Positions 23,754 to 36,372 of a stretch of DNA of 64,000 nucleotides are shown here, piece by piece. The first letter of the stretch is position 1, and every line of letters starts with the position of its first letter. The notes below the pieces were generated by a model, which did no database searches, was not told the origin of the DNA, and saw only the letters and a list, made by a program, of their open reading frames with translations. The stretch is from Lota lota (lineage: Eukaryota; Chordata; Actinopteri; Gadiformes; Lotidae): NCBI GenBank assembly GCA_026745465.1, contig JACYXH010000473.1, forward strand, positions 558,191-622,190, read 5' to 3'. The translations under genes were made by a program, and so were the position numbers.

Positions 23754-25639
23754 GCGCATTAGATTGCATGTGTTTGATTAAGTGTGTGTGTGTGGCTATA
23801 TAGTGTTGTCATTGGTCGTTCCTGATTGCAATCACCGCTCGTGTGTCCATCAATACTGGTTCCACCGTTTTCCCACGAGTGAGTTGGCGAAGAACCGGTG
23901 GATCATAAATATAAAGGAATAACATTTATAGCAATGCCAACAATGCCAATACCAACAGGTATCGATTTTGTCAGTTGATGTTGATTTCAAGCCATTTCAA
24001 AATCAACGCTACCCTATCACGTGCCCACAAAGATAAATGATGGATAGATCAACATGCCAGTTGACAGTCCACTGGGTATGCTGGTAAGTCTGGGTGGACA
24101 GTCCCACATGTAATTTCACCATAGGGTCGATTTGGAAAAGGCTTTTAATGGCTAGTCAACATCGCACCTGGTTGTAAAATAATGTCAGTCTAACCTCCTA
24201 CAATCCTTTCTTCTGAAACACCACGTCGAACCCACCGCCTCATCAATATTCCAGCCCCCCCCCCCCCATCACTTCTCCCCAGATATCATTCCTCCTGCTT
24301 GTTCTGGTAAACATGAAGACATTACAATGTGACCAGAAGCGGGCCGTTATTTTGTGTTCTCCCTGGGCACCGTGTCGCAATCTAAACACAGCTCTTGCAC
24401 ATGTTTCTGGAGGTTTTTTTCCTTCAGAAAACATGCTCCAGTGCTTCTGAAACTCCCTAATCACCCGTCCTTAACAGGCCAGCAGAATCATTACCGGCTC
24501 ATCTAAGCCACTGACAGACACATGCTGGGGACCGGGAATGACACAGCCCTCCAAAATCTCATTACCGCTGCACACATCTGAGGAGGGAGGTTGTCCAGTC
24601 TGAAACAATCTTCATTACATCCCCCCCACTGCATAACTGCGCCACCGAAGGCGCGCTGTTTCCAGACAAAACTTTGGTACGTTCTTCTCCAATTTGTCAT
24701 TTCCATTACAGGAGTTCATAGGGGCTTTACCTCCTACCGAGGGCTAACACTCTGCACACGGCTCTTCAAAGCCGAGCTTCTGTCATATGGAGAACCAGCG
24801 TTTGCACAGCGCTTTGATGGTACAAATCTACGGTGAAACCTTGCCGTGCCGCAAAAAAAGGCCCCTGCATCTAAATCCATGAAAGCCTACACGCTGTCTA
24901 AAACCATTACCGTCTCAGCCCAACAGACTTTCCCGTTTGAAAGCAGAAAATGGGACAATTTACTAACCAACACGGTATCTTCATAGAAAAGGCCCTACTT
25001 CGTGTTTTAAGTTTAATGTAGACACCAAGTGGTGTTTTTTAAATACAACACTCATAGTGTCAGTGAGTCACAGACAATAGACGTCGGTCAGACATCCTTG
25101 CCTTGTTGAAAATATCAACGCATGTTTTGGGAACTATTTCGTAGAGCAAAAAACAAGAGCCAGCCAAAGATGGACAAACAACCTTTCTTCTTGAGTACAA
25201 CCCTCCTCAAACTATTTATAAATATAGATATAGCATTATTTACATAGTTGATACCTTCAAAAATCTTAAAAAGAAACACGCAATATATAAAAAGCCATCT
25301 TTCTTTCATTTTCTTAACAAGCGTGTGGTTATTCATCTAGAAACCTAAAAGCAATCTTCATGTCCTATTATTCAACATGCAATGTTAATGTTTTGCACTA
25401 AGTTTTATCGTCCATAGAAGGCCTTTAGAAAATTCAGTTCAGGCATATAAGTTGCGGCATGAGGAATAAATGTCATCCAATACAAGATGGCAAAAAATAA
25501 GCACAACATTTGAAGGTCAGAAGACGGTATTTACTATAATATGGACGGGTTTCAGTCCCTGCCATAGGAGACATGACATACACATATCTATATCTTTATC
25601 GATATATATACTGTATACTGTATATATATATGAATGTCT

Positions 25640-25843
25640 CTTAAGGGGTCGGCTTGTAATCGGAAGGTTGCTAGTTAGATCCCCGGCTCCTCCTAGCTGA
25701 GTGTCGAGGTGTCCCTGAACTTCTCCCGACGAGCTGGCTGTCGCCTTGCATGGTTGACTCTGCCGTCGGTGTGTGAACGTGTGTATGAAGGGTTTTAAGT
25801 CGCTTTGGATATAAGCGTCTGCTAAATGCCCCAGATGTAAAGG
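25640..25843 (+). mobile_element. tRNA-derived SINE, second copy
   Basis: The tRNA-like head GGTTGCTAGTTAGATCCCC (25,666-25,684) is a slightly decayed B box. The body contains GTGTCCCTGAACTTCTCCCG and GTCGGTGTGTGAACGTGTGT, wording typical of percomorph-type SINEs. The tail AAGTCGCTTTGGATATAAGC followed by GTCTGCTAAATG sits at 25,797-25,828. The body differs from the 5.1-kb copy, so it is a different subfamily sharing the same tail. It is inserted beside a TA-rich stretch at 25,600-25,632. Confidence 0.82.
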
Positions 25844-25899
25844 TTCAGTTGTCTTAATTCAACCTAGCAATACAATATTGGATGATTGACACATATTTG

Positions 25900-25937
25900 G
25901 TTGTTTGACGCCTGTAAAAAAACAGGCGTCAAACAAC
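25900..25937. repeat. Perfect 16-bp inverted repeat with A6 loop
   Basis: GTTGTTTGACGCCTGT (25,900-25,915), AAAAAA, then ACAGGCGTCAAACAAC (25,922-25,937). It lies about 60 bp after the second SINE. Confidence 0.95.
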
Positions 25938-27128
25938 AGGCATAAAAAAGCATTTATGAATCTTTATACGTAACGTTTGTGTTTTATAACGTGTGTTAGA
26001 GCAGCATGTATTACAAATGGTTTACGTTGGCTCATTAAAATCGAGCAAGCAAGGTGAGGGTTTAGAGCATATAAGGGTGGGGATTGTGTTCCATGTTGCC
26101 AGCAAAACACTTAAAACGAGACTTAGTTAACGATTTGGAGAAGCTGTAATTAAAGTTAATCGTTATCAAGGACAGTTCGTCAACCCTCACCCCACTCACT
26201 GTCATTTCATGGTGCATTGTCTATTTATTTTATGTTCAATATTTTATTACTTTTTACATTGATTTCTTGTGGTCCTTTAGAATTGGATTATGCATTTATT
26301 TATCTTTATTAGTCAACATGCTTTGAAGAAGCTTAGCAATATTTATTGACAGTCAGTAGCACGCCTCTAAAGATATTGTTTGTATTGTTTGTAGCCTCCC
26401 GTTCTTTACTTTGTCTAACATTATTAAGTTATAATTTTGACCTGTACATTTAAATATTTCCATTGATTTATGAATTATAAAAACTGCTTCAATAACTCTG
26501 AATCCATCTCACTTGCTGTCTTTTGCATTTCTGATTTGTTGGCGGTATACTTCTGCAGTACTTTCAACAAGGTCCAACACTCTGTTTTTAGAGTATTTAC
26601 ACACCTTGTCATTCAACTTTAGGTTAATTGAATGACCATTTTAACCGGTCATTCTGGTTCAAATGTTTAGCTGCTTTTTTCTCTGCAAGGTACAGTTGAA
26701 TGAATGGACAAATAAATACGACTAAATGTAGAATAATAATAGAAATCCATGGTTTGCTGCTCTGCCAGTGGCACGTATTGCTGCAGTTGAAGCAATTTCT
26801 ACCTTGAGTGTTACGTGACATCACCGTGGGGAAGCCATTACCCACATCGGTTTATGTTAACTCCCCCACCGTTTCACTGGATGGGTCGGCAATTTCAAGC
26901 CATTTCTCGTCTGTTCTTCAATGTCTATCACCACTTGTGCAGTGCCCGGTTAGGGTTAGCAGAGCCCTCTCAGCTGCATCTCTATTAACCACCGCACCGG
27001 GTAAAGGAAACAACAAGGATGAACAGGTTGACCTCGCGTTGAAAAAGCTCCGCCATTTGCATCTGAAAGGGAGGTTCTGGAGTTCAGGCCGAGGAGATAA
27101 GAGGGGAACGTAGGAGCTGCACTTTTCT

Positions 27129-27130
<2 letters not shown>

Positions 27131-27167
<37 letters not shown>

Positions 27168-27192
27168 CTCTCGCTCTCTCTCTCGCTCTCTC
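27131..27192. repeat. (TC)n microsatellite with CGCTCTC breaks
   Basis: A pure run of about 34 nt, then four TCGC-interrupted runs. Confidence 0.95.
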
Positions 27193-27797
27193 GAGCACCT
27201 CCGGGCATCCCAGCCTCCTGCTCTCTTCCTCTGGCCTGTGATACTCCTTCATGCACACATCCACATGCAATCCAATACACACACACATGCAATCATTCCA
27301 ACTGGGCTCCATTTCAGCCTTCGCTCTTCAACTCCATAATCGGCACTTAAGGATTGGGCAGAATTCAGTGGCGTTGTGTGTAATGGCTGTGGTCCCAGGG
27401 CGATGGGCCCTATGGAGAGTCAGTGGGAGGATGGGAGAGAGGAGAGTGGTGTAGCACCAGGCAGAGCGGTGCACCGCGGCCCAGGGCCCGGTTTTACCAC
27501 TCTCCCTCTAAACATCCTGAGTCAGAGGTCACTGCTCTCTGAGATCACCCACCCCTGCCATCCTGGGCTTCTCTCTGAGTGTTTCCTGTGTGTATGTGTG
27601 TGGGGTTGGGTGTCTGTGCATCTGTTTTCTTTTTTGTGGTGTTTGTGAATTTGTGCATGTATCTCTATGTGCATGTCTGTCTGTCTGTATTTGTGTTTGA
27701 GTATAGGTTTGTGTGAGAGCCTGTGCAGTTCTGTGCATCTTAGTTTGTGTGTATGTGCGCGTATGTGTGTATTTTATTGCACATATGTTTGAGTGCT

Positions 27798-27801
<4 letters not shown>

Positions 27802-27861
<60 letters not shown>
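27802..27861. repeat. (TG)n microsatellite
   Basis: About 30 units; upstream 27,590-27,800 is loosely TG-rich. Confidence 0.96.
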
Positions 27862-27864
<3 letters not shown>

Positions 27865-29779
27865 CCATGGAACCTCTTGTGCCCAATGCTAGCGACACAC
27901 CCCTTTCCAACAATAAATATAAACTAATAAACGACCCCCCCCCTCAATTGTTTTTACCATTTTCCCATAAAAACAAAACAAAATGGATCGCACTTCAAAT
28001 GTACCCTCCTCAAACTTTTACGACATCAAAGCAACAGCAACAGCATGTGCAATGTATTCAAATCCTCTCGTTACTCAGGAGGAGGGAGGGAGGGAGGGAG
28101 GGGTGCGGCGGCGGGAGTGTCAATTCATATGGCATGCTCTCGCAGCCAATGTTCATAACATGTTTTAAGTACGGATCGCTGTGTATCGGGGACACACGAC
28201 AAGGTGTTAAGTGACTGACAGTTTAATTAAAATTTTGGCTTTGGTGTTATGGCAACCCCCCCCCCCCCCTTTTTTCCTTACCGCTCTGTTCCTGCCTCCC
28301 GCGTAAGCCACCCACATATCACCTGGGAAAGCTTCACCGTAGATGACATGTTTAGTCCCAACAATGATCTGATAGCTGTTGCACAAGCCCCGCCGCGGGC
28401 TGCCGTTAAACCACTTCAACACTGACGTGGAACTTAATCTGTCTGTTGTGTTTTGGACCCAATCGCTGCTGTTGTTGTTGTTTTCTTGTTGTTGTTCTCC
28501 CGCTTTGATTTGTTTATAACCCACCGTTGAGAGTTATCACTTTTTAATGTTGCTCATCTCGATGACTTGTTTCATTGTCATCTAACTTTTGTTTTCTTGT
28601 TAACACACGCACCAAACGTGCTGCTTCTCCCTTGACCTTTTGAACTCCTTCATCTGCGGCTTTTGCTACGTACGGGGCGGCGACAAGGGGTCATCAAACC
28701 GCTGACTTGATGCTGACAACGTGATTGGACGAGACGCTACCGGAGCATAATATGCTTTGACAGGATGTCAGCATGCTGAGTTGAATTGCGGCTGAATATG
28801 TTAACCTGGATTGGGTCGAACAGTAGAGAGAGTAGGTCTTGCTTTTATATTTGTTAGTGGCGCTCCTGATCAGCCTTCAAAAGCCAACGCTAAACAACAA
28901 GGGCAAATAGTTGGCAGGGGTACAATATCCGCCTGTTTATTCAGCACAGTGTGAATTATGTGCAGTGCAGACGCTTTATAAACATAATCTTAAAGCAGCT
29001 CTGGCCTTCCACTTCCTGCAGATGAATGGGAGATGGAGACACTCTGACTTCTCTGCGTGACTTCTGCAAAGCTTGGTAGTTTAGAATCTAATTAGAACTT
29101 CTGTGTATGTGTGGGGTGGAGGGGATGTGTTTGTTTGTTTGTGCTTGTGACAATATCATTGTGTATTTGCCGCTAAGGTCCAGCGAACAGCATAAAGCCA
29201 TGCCCCCTTCCCCCCCCCCTAGAATACTGTGTGATCTGCTGCTGATGACCACTTAGTTGTCCCATTTTAATCCATTCAACTCTATCTTCCCCGTCATGTC
29301 CACGCACACACGCACGCACACAAGCACGCACGCGCACTGGTTACCAAATGGCAGGGTTACCTTTACACTCCGACCAAAGTGGTAACAGTCAAATCCCTTT
29401 TTTTAAGTTTATTTTTTATTCAGTCGCAGAGGATAAAAAGAAATTGCTACCCGTCGCTTACATATTACATCCGTTCACCCCCGATATTTTTCCATTGTTT
29501 CGTTTTTCCTCCTCTGCAAACCACTTCACCATGAGAAAAAAATATTCGGCGGGTGGGTCTATTTTTTTTATTTTACCAAAGTGCTCTGGCCCTGACCATT
29601 GTTATCTTCCTGATCTAAGCATTTATAGTTTGACTGATCCAGGAATTAAAGCTCATTATACGGTTGCACTTCAGCCAAGGTCTGCTGCCGTGGAGGAGCT
29701 CATCAGCAAAATGCTAATTATATCCAAGCGTAGCCAAGTTAAGGAAACCTTGACTTCATCCTTCATCATGCTGTACAAT

Positions 29780-29801
29780 GTTCAGCATTACGATGCTGAA
29801 C
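29780..29801. repeat. 9-bp inverted repeat, 4-nt loop
   Basis: GTTCAGCAT, TACG, ATGCTGAAC: a small stable stem-loop with no U-run after it. Confidence 0.8.
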
Positions 29802-30211
29802 GCTGATGCAATACGCCAGGTAAACATTGAGTTGTCTGTTGTTTTTTAAATTTAGACGTGGCGCTGAGCTTTTTCTTTACCAAATAGAAAAATTCTGCGT
29901 TTGGTCGTTGTTTCAAGAAACGGCAAGATGGAGAAATTATTTAGAATAGAAAGAAATAAGTGAGTTCTCACTAAATATTCAGGGCACTATTCTCATCCTG
30001 GGTAGCATTTAAAATGTACGTGATGCCAAACACTGTCTTCGAACAAAACACTGACTGCCTGGTTCAGGTCATTTTAATAGCCTCCTCCATTTGACCAACA
30101 TCAGATACTGTTTCGCTCTCAGCCAGTAGCTGACTTCAAAAGTTGAACCGCTCTTTTGACATGAAAAACAGACACCAACTTGCACTTCTATCATAATCAT
30201 TCAGGCAATGC

Positions 30212-30334
<123 letters not shown>

Positions 30335-30394
30335 TGTCTCTGTCGGTCTCTAGTGAATGATTATGGTACCCTTAATGCCTGTAAATACATTCTG

Positions 30395-30395
<1 letters not shown>

Positions 30396-30490
<95 letters not shown>
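30396..30490. repeat. (AC)n microsatellite, second arm of an inverted pair
   Basis: About 47 pure units. Confidence 0.97.
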
Positions 30491-30491
<1 letters not shown>

Positions 30492-31074
30492 CCTTGGACC
30501 CCAGCGTCTTATATCTTATTCTGCTTTTATTCCAACCCAATGCATGCACACACAAGCAATCCCTTAAACCAGAGTGGGTTGTGAACAAATGTAATGAACT
30601 AGTTCAATTAAGTTCATTAATACCCTTGGAGGGACCCTTGAGGTGAAGCTAAGGAGATCTATGAGAAGATATTTGCGAATAGGGCCGTGATTAGTTATGT
30701 GTAGTGTGCGATGTGTGTGTGTGCGGGCTTGTTTGTATGTCTGCGCTTGAGATGGAAAAGAAGGACAGAAGTGGTGGGCTGGGTTGTAGCAGATTAAGTG
30801 GATTGGGTTTTGCTGGGCCCAAACGGTTACTATGACGACATAAGTAGTTGAAGAAATTCATTAAAAAAAGGTGGTGAGAGGTGGTACTGGAATGATGACT
30901 GTGATTCCCACTGCTGAGGACAAGTGAAGTGTGTGTGTCACTCTGTTTTAATGCAACAGCAATTTCCATATATTCTACACCCCCTCCCGGGATCTCTGGA
31001 TCTCTCTCACACAGGACTACCCACCTGCCACCCGTATCACACCAGGCTTCTGGCGACAGACCTCCGCAGCTCCC

Positions 31075-31175
31075 CTCCTACTATGAGCTGTGATGCATAG
31101 TCCATTGAACCAGTACAAAGTCGGCTGAAGACTTTTCTCTTCAGGAAGGCCATTTGTGTCAGAGCCTAAATAAAA
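31075..31175 (+). mobile_element. Possible LINE (L2/Rex1-like) 3' end remnant
   Basis: One frame at about 31,120-31,160 reads SRLKTFLFRKAIC, which resembles the C-terminal end of ORF2 in L2/Rex1-type fish LINEs (K-S-R-L-K-T-x-L-F pattern). A TAAATAAAAC-like stretch follows. It is too short to name a clade firmly, and the upstream body is not recognisable. Confidence 0.42.
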
Positions 31176-32189
31176 CCTTTTTATGATTTACCTAACATTT
31201 TAGGTGTAATCTTTTTCCCAATCCATCTTGCCTTTAGCCTAGCATCGTTAGACCATCCCGATCTCTCGATTTCACATTCTGTTTCTCTCTGCAGATGGGT
31301 CTGGCCTCGATCTCGTTTTACAAAATGTAAAAAGGAGTATTCAGTGCTCAGGGGAGGGAGTTTCAGTTCAGGAGGGAGCGCCACGGTCTGCTGTATTAAA
31401 AACATGATGGTGGTGCAAAGGAAAGTGTAGCAATATACAGAGCAATCAAAACAGTGTTTCTGCGAAATAGGCAGATTAAGATGTTAAAAGATTGACAGAA
31501 ATCTCCCTGGAAAGCTTTTCTCCGATTTATAATGTTCTTGCTCTACTTTCAACCAGATTCAGCTTCTTTTCTTTTTTTTTTTTTACAACGTTAGGCCGCA
31601 GCCATGTTTGGAAATCAATCACTACCCAGACTGATCATCATTGTCAAATGCAAACATGAATAGCTAGCTGGATGGTCTCACTAGTTTACCTTTACTCTGG
31701 GCAAGTTTAGGAATTGCTTGGGGGTGGAGGTTTGATTGATAACCAACTCCAAATATATACCTATAATCAAACCCTGCATGCTCACCCAATACCTACCCTT
31801 CACCTTCTGGAAAGCAGGATTGAACATAACTTTTTCTAACCTTACATTGACTTGAGGCTGCTATTTTCATCTATGAACCCGCACAAACATCGGTGTACTC
31901 ATTTCTCAGCATATTGCCACTGTCACAAACCTAATTTCCCCTGAATCATCCTTCCATTGCAGTATGATATTCTCTATCATTTGAGTATAAGCACCATAAT
32001 TTCTCTGTGATGTGACACTTAAAGCACCAAATGAGTTAACATGAATGTGAATTGTGTGTCTGATTTCCTTCACTTCCGTATTGCTGATGGTAAAGTGTGT
32101 GTGTTTTAAATGTATGTGTGTGTGGGTAGGTGCGTGTCTATTTGTCTCGTCAAAATGGCGATGGCATCGGGTTTCTACTGCTGTCTGAA

Positions 32190-32248
32190 CCACACACACA
32201 CACACACACACCACCCCCCCCCCCCCACACACACACACACACACACCC
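32190..32248. repeat. (CA)n-C14-(CA)n compound
   Basis: A C-rich core between two CA runs. Confidence 0.93.
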
Positions 32249-32365
32249 AGAGTAAACTTATAGTGGCGTCTCCCCCCCACCCCACGTTAATTGTAAATCT
32301 ATGTCTGTATTCTTTGTAAAGTGCTGCTGCCAAACACTAGTCTCGTCTTTTATGTATTGTCTCAC

Positions 32366-32440
32366 CGCGAACAATCCATTTACTGGCGGTGGCCGCCTGA
32401 AACGTCAGTGGTGGCAGTCCCTTCATCAATAGCACAAGCC
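32366..32440 (-). other. Candidate 75-nt exon (unassigned)
   Basis: On the minus strand a strong acceptor (a 25-nt pyrimidine tract ending CCTCTTTCAG) precedes 75 nt of balanced composition and a good donor, GCG/GTGAGA. One frame is open throughout; it starts LVLLMKGLPP and ends ATASKWIVR, with split codons at both edges and length divisible by three. The other two frames contain stops. I do not recognise the peptide. It could equally be an untranslated or alternative exon of a gene spanning this region, or a chance match beside a CT/GA tract. Confidence 0.35.
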
Positions 32441-33450
32441 CTGAAAGAGGAGAGAGAGAGGGAGACAGACAAACACAGTGGGGTGATGTAGTGCATGGGA
32501 GAAGGAGGAGAAGAAGAAGAAGGTAACTCACTGAAGCTTACTCACTGAAGCTTACTACAGCACAAATGTTTTTGAGTTTCTTGAGTGTTTTCCAATTCTG
32601 TGTTTTGTTGTTGAGGTGCACATTTGCCGTCTGTTTTTCGGCTGTTTGTCGTAATCGGCATCGGTTCGTCAACTGCCATCTGACTTTCCCAAGCTTCTAT
32701 CCTGTTTTTTTACTTGCATCCATTACAGTTCATTTGATGGGCATGGAAGCTTTTCGATGTCGTTGAGTTGAATCATTTACATTATGGTTCAATTACGGTG
32801 GACTGGAAGTGCAAAACACAACCACTTCTTAAAAAAGAAAAGAAAACACAATACAAAACACCCCTAATACGATTGCATTTCTCAACACAAATACGGTCCT
32901 CCCCAATTCAAAGACGTGCACCCTGAATATGAAAACACAAACTAATACAAAACCACAATGATGTTATCTTAAACCAGAAAGGGTAGGTACAATATTCCTT
33001 AATGAACCGATGGAACGGTCAATTTCAAATTTAATTTGTTTGTTTCTGCCCCTGAAGAGGGACATCCATAGACGTTTAAGAACAGGTCAGGTCCACATTT
33101 GCCTTTATTTCATTCAAGGACATTCATATGATTTAAAATGAGAATGCAAATTCTGTAAAAGCACTTGAGGGAAGCTGGGGTTTTCAGAATGGAGAAACGA
33201 CATGGGAAAATGTCGGCAGTACATGATTAAAATGTTTGGCACAGTAAGGAGAATGCAAATGCCTGGCTTCTCTTGCTCGTGCTCTTCTGTACTTTGCGTT
33301 GGTGCATCCAATCAGCGACAAGGAATCATGTACCATACCCTTTCCAGTTTATGTGTTTTTGTATTAGGCGTGTGTGCATCCATGTTAGTAAGGTGTATTA
33401 TATTGGATGTGTTTTGGGTGTGTGTCTTTGAATCAGGGCGATGCATGTCT

Positions 33451-33472
33451 GGGGGGGGGGGGGGGGGGGGGG
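33451..33472. repeat. Poly-G tract (22 nt)
   Basis: Pure G after CATGTCT. Confidence 0.94.
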
Positions 33473-33676
33473 TGGCAGTTGTATTAGTGTTTGTATTTTG
33501 CACTTATAGACCACCGTAATAATTCCTAATAATGTTCTGGACGTTAGGTCGTGGTTGGAAAAAATAGGAAAGCGAAATGCAAATAGTCAAAAACTGACCT
33601 AAAATAACACACCGCCTCTGTGTCTTTATGTACTCAGAAACACAGCAGAGAGAGCTAGATGAGAAAACAGGGAGAT

Positions 33677-33725
33677 GGGGGGGGGGGGGGGGGGGTGGGG
33701 GGGAGAGAGAGAGAGAGAGAGAGAG
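33677..33725. repeat. Poly-G followed by (GA)n
   Basis: G19, T, G7, then about 12 GA units. Confidence 0.94.
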
Positions 33726-33964
33726 AAAAGATGGACAGCAGTTTGCTCCTAGGGGCGTGTGCTGTCTCGGAATTGATGTAAGAAATGAATCTCGTAAAAA
33801 AAAAGAAAAAAGACCGCAATATATTATGTTGGCCTCTATTTCAATACGCAAAATGATACCAATCTCCATATACGTGGCTGTCAGTCAATCCCAGGTCAAA
33901 GCAAGGGGATGCTGGAAGTGGAATTCAATATCTAGACAGACCACAAGCACGTCACAGCGACAAG

Positions 33965-33969
<5 letters not shown>

Positions 33970-34004
<35 letters not shown>
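33970..34004. repeat. (TG)n microsatellite
   Basis: 17 units. Confidence 0.95.
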
Positions 34005-34005
<1 letters not shown>

Positions 34006-35853
34006 ACTTTGACATGTCAAAACAGAGGAGCTTGAGGAAATACGCAGCGCATTCAATATCTCATCGCCCACTCGTTTCGTTTGAAAGGCTAGTAGTGTGC
34101 CGTTCACAGATGCGCATGATTGTAAATATGTGATGGTCTTGAGACAGTGATACCTCAGCCCGGTGTGCATTCCTGCCACCAGACTGGACACCAAACAGCC
34201 AAGTGGGTTGGATGTTTTTGAAGGGGTTTAGGCCTAGGCGCGAATAAAGGGGCGTTCAGGGCGGTGGCAAGTCTGTTGTCTAGCTTGTTGGTGTGTGTCT
34301 TCAGAACACAGATCACCCTCCTGATTGAATCCCACTATCTGAGGGGATTTGTGTGTGAGAGAGTGTTTGTGTGGGTGGGTTGGTGCGTGCCTGCGTGTTG
34401 TTTTGGTGGTATGGATCTAAGCTTGTCCATGCTCCGAACATAATTTTAATTTCTGTTAACAATGGCACACAAGGTCACGTTGTTGCACAATGCCTGGATA
34501 AAATAACAGGGTGTATTTAATGTTTTCTGAGCCTGGCGGTGATTGGGTGTGTTTCTGCGCCTGTGTGTGTGTGTGTTTGCTTATGCCTGTGTTTATATAG
34601 CTAGGTCTGGTTGATTTAAAGCTATGCATTTAGGAGCCTTATAATCAGAAACCGCTGCCACACGACACATATTTATAGATGTGCTTCCTTCTTCCTGGGT
34701 GACAGACAGAGTACAAAGACTTAATCTTAATTATGAACACGTTTTAGAATGCTGCTTTCATCAACTCTGTCTGTGTGTAAATGCACCATTTGTTTTTATT
34801 GTATCACTCGATCAAACAACAGCAAGCACTGATCATAGACCAGATCTTAACATGCCAGACATCTCCACGTTAGAGAAGCTATTTTATGCTAGGTCACCGC
34901 TGCACAACACTTTCTTTAACTTTTTATTTTGATCCAACATTCACCAACTGTGTCTTGTGAGGATTCATCTCAGTGACTGATCATTGCTGCCATATTACAC
35001 AGGGCATTGTTCTCCTATCCACACGCACACACAAACACATACACACACGCGCCGAACAATGATCTGTGTTGCATTCCATTATTTGCGTCACTGTTACTAT
35101 AATCATGACTCTCTACGCCACCCTTTATTCCTTTTAAACTCTGATCTTCAATCAGTAGCTTCATTCTTCGTCCAATCAGGGGGCGGCTCTTTCCCGCTCG
35201 TGCGTCAGCTAATCTTGACTGCGTGGTGTTATCAAGCTAATGGCAGACACAATTTCCTCCACCTCAAATGGCAGAAGATATAGGAAGAAGTGGCGGGCCA
35301 TTGAGCCATGGCTGTGAAAAGAAAACAGAGCGTATTTTGTTCAAAAGAAGGTGGATATTTCTTTTGTGTTGCTGTGCGCGCCGTTTATTCTTTTATTGAT
35401 TTTTTTTTCTTTTGCCAAAACCAAAATGCCTTTGTTCTCTGCTATGGCGGTCTGATGCATCAGGTAGACTGCTGGAGGAGTGCATGTTCATCATTGCTAT
35501 CTTAAAGATGTGGCGGCCTTCAATGCCCATTCATAGGAACCCCCCCTCCCCACACACACACACACACAACCCCACTCCCACCACCACCTCTATTTCCATT
35601 TCAAAGCCACCTGCTCTTTGGGATGTAGTTCCATCTTAGGCAATTGTTAAACAAACACTCTTAACTGCTGACTAGGACAAAGATATTTTTGAAAAATAAG
35701 AAAAAAATAGAAGAAAATGGCAGAGGGAGTTACTGCATCGGTAATGAAGGCGATGGAAAGGTAGGCCGAGCGCGATCAAAGGTATGGTAATTCCATGGCT
35801 GGTAGAGAGAGAGAGCGATGCGAAAAGGAGGAGAAGCTTCTCGGAAAAACAAA

Positions 35854-35871
35854 GGGGGGGGGGGGGGGGGG
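35854..35871. repeat. Poly-G tract (18 nt)
   Basis: Pure G between AAA and AAGAGG. Confidence 0.92.
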
Positions 35872-36305
35872 AAGAGGCAGGTGCAGTGAGTCTCCCCTGG
35901 AATCCAAATATGTGTGTCTTGTCTTTGTGTTTGCACGCACGTGTTGATGGTGGATAGGTGGTGGGGAGGTACCAAAAGAGGAATGAGAAATGTTTATACA
36001 GGTGGATTGCGTGCGGAGCTATAGATAGTCTTAAAAAAAAAAGCACCTTAGATGCGTAGAAGCCATCCATTGGAAAACTCCTTAGAGAGGGTTTCTCGTT
36101 TCTCAGCGAATTGTGTATTTATTTTTCCACACCGTGTAAACCATTACACGGCACACGTATTACATAGAAATCTTCGCTATGCTGTTTGGCAGCAGCGCCT
36201 TGAAAGTGGAAGCCAAATGTTGTTGCCATAGTGCTCCGTCGGGGGGGCTACCGGTGATAACTGCCCTTCGGAAAAGCTGTGGATGCTAACAATAAGTTCT
36301 GACAG

Positions 36306-36372
36306 GTGGTGGAGTTGGATACAACTATAAAGAGATTCTGGAAAAAGATAGAGGAACAAGTTTTGGCAGAAG
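36306..36372 (+). other. Weak candidate exon
   Basis: TTCTGACAG acceptor-like, 67 nt open frame (VVELDTTIKRFWKKIEEQ), then AAG/GTGAGA donor. The pyrimidine tract is poor. The frame simply runs on past the donor. Low weight. Confidence 0.12.

Larger units (their letters stand above)
19474..25639. other. Unique DNA, no gene seen
   Basis: Few repeats. Blocks at 20,660-20,990 and 24,480-24,850 have balanced composition and no simple repeats, as conserved noncoding elements often do. No open frame with a family signature. Confidence 0.6.

Noticed and set aside
25600-25632. TATA box or promoter in the TA-rich stretch before the second SINE
   Set aside because: Simple TA/TACTGTATA repeats with no downstream gene.
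29348-29806. 152-codon plus-strand frame, not repeat-derived
   Set aside because: Looked at closely because it is not low complexity, but it has no domain I recognise, no splice or promoter support, and includes a small palindrome near its end. A chance frame is the simpler view.
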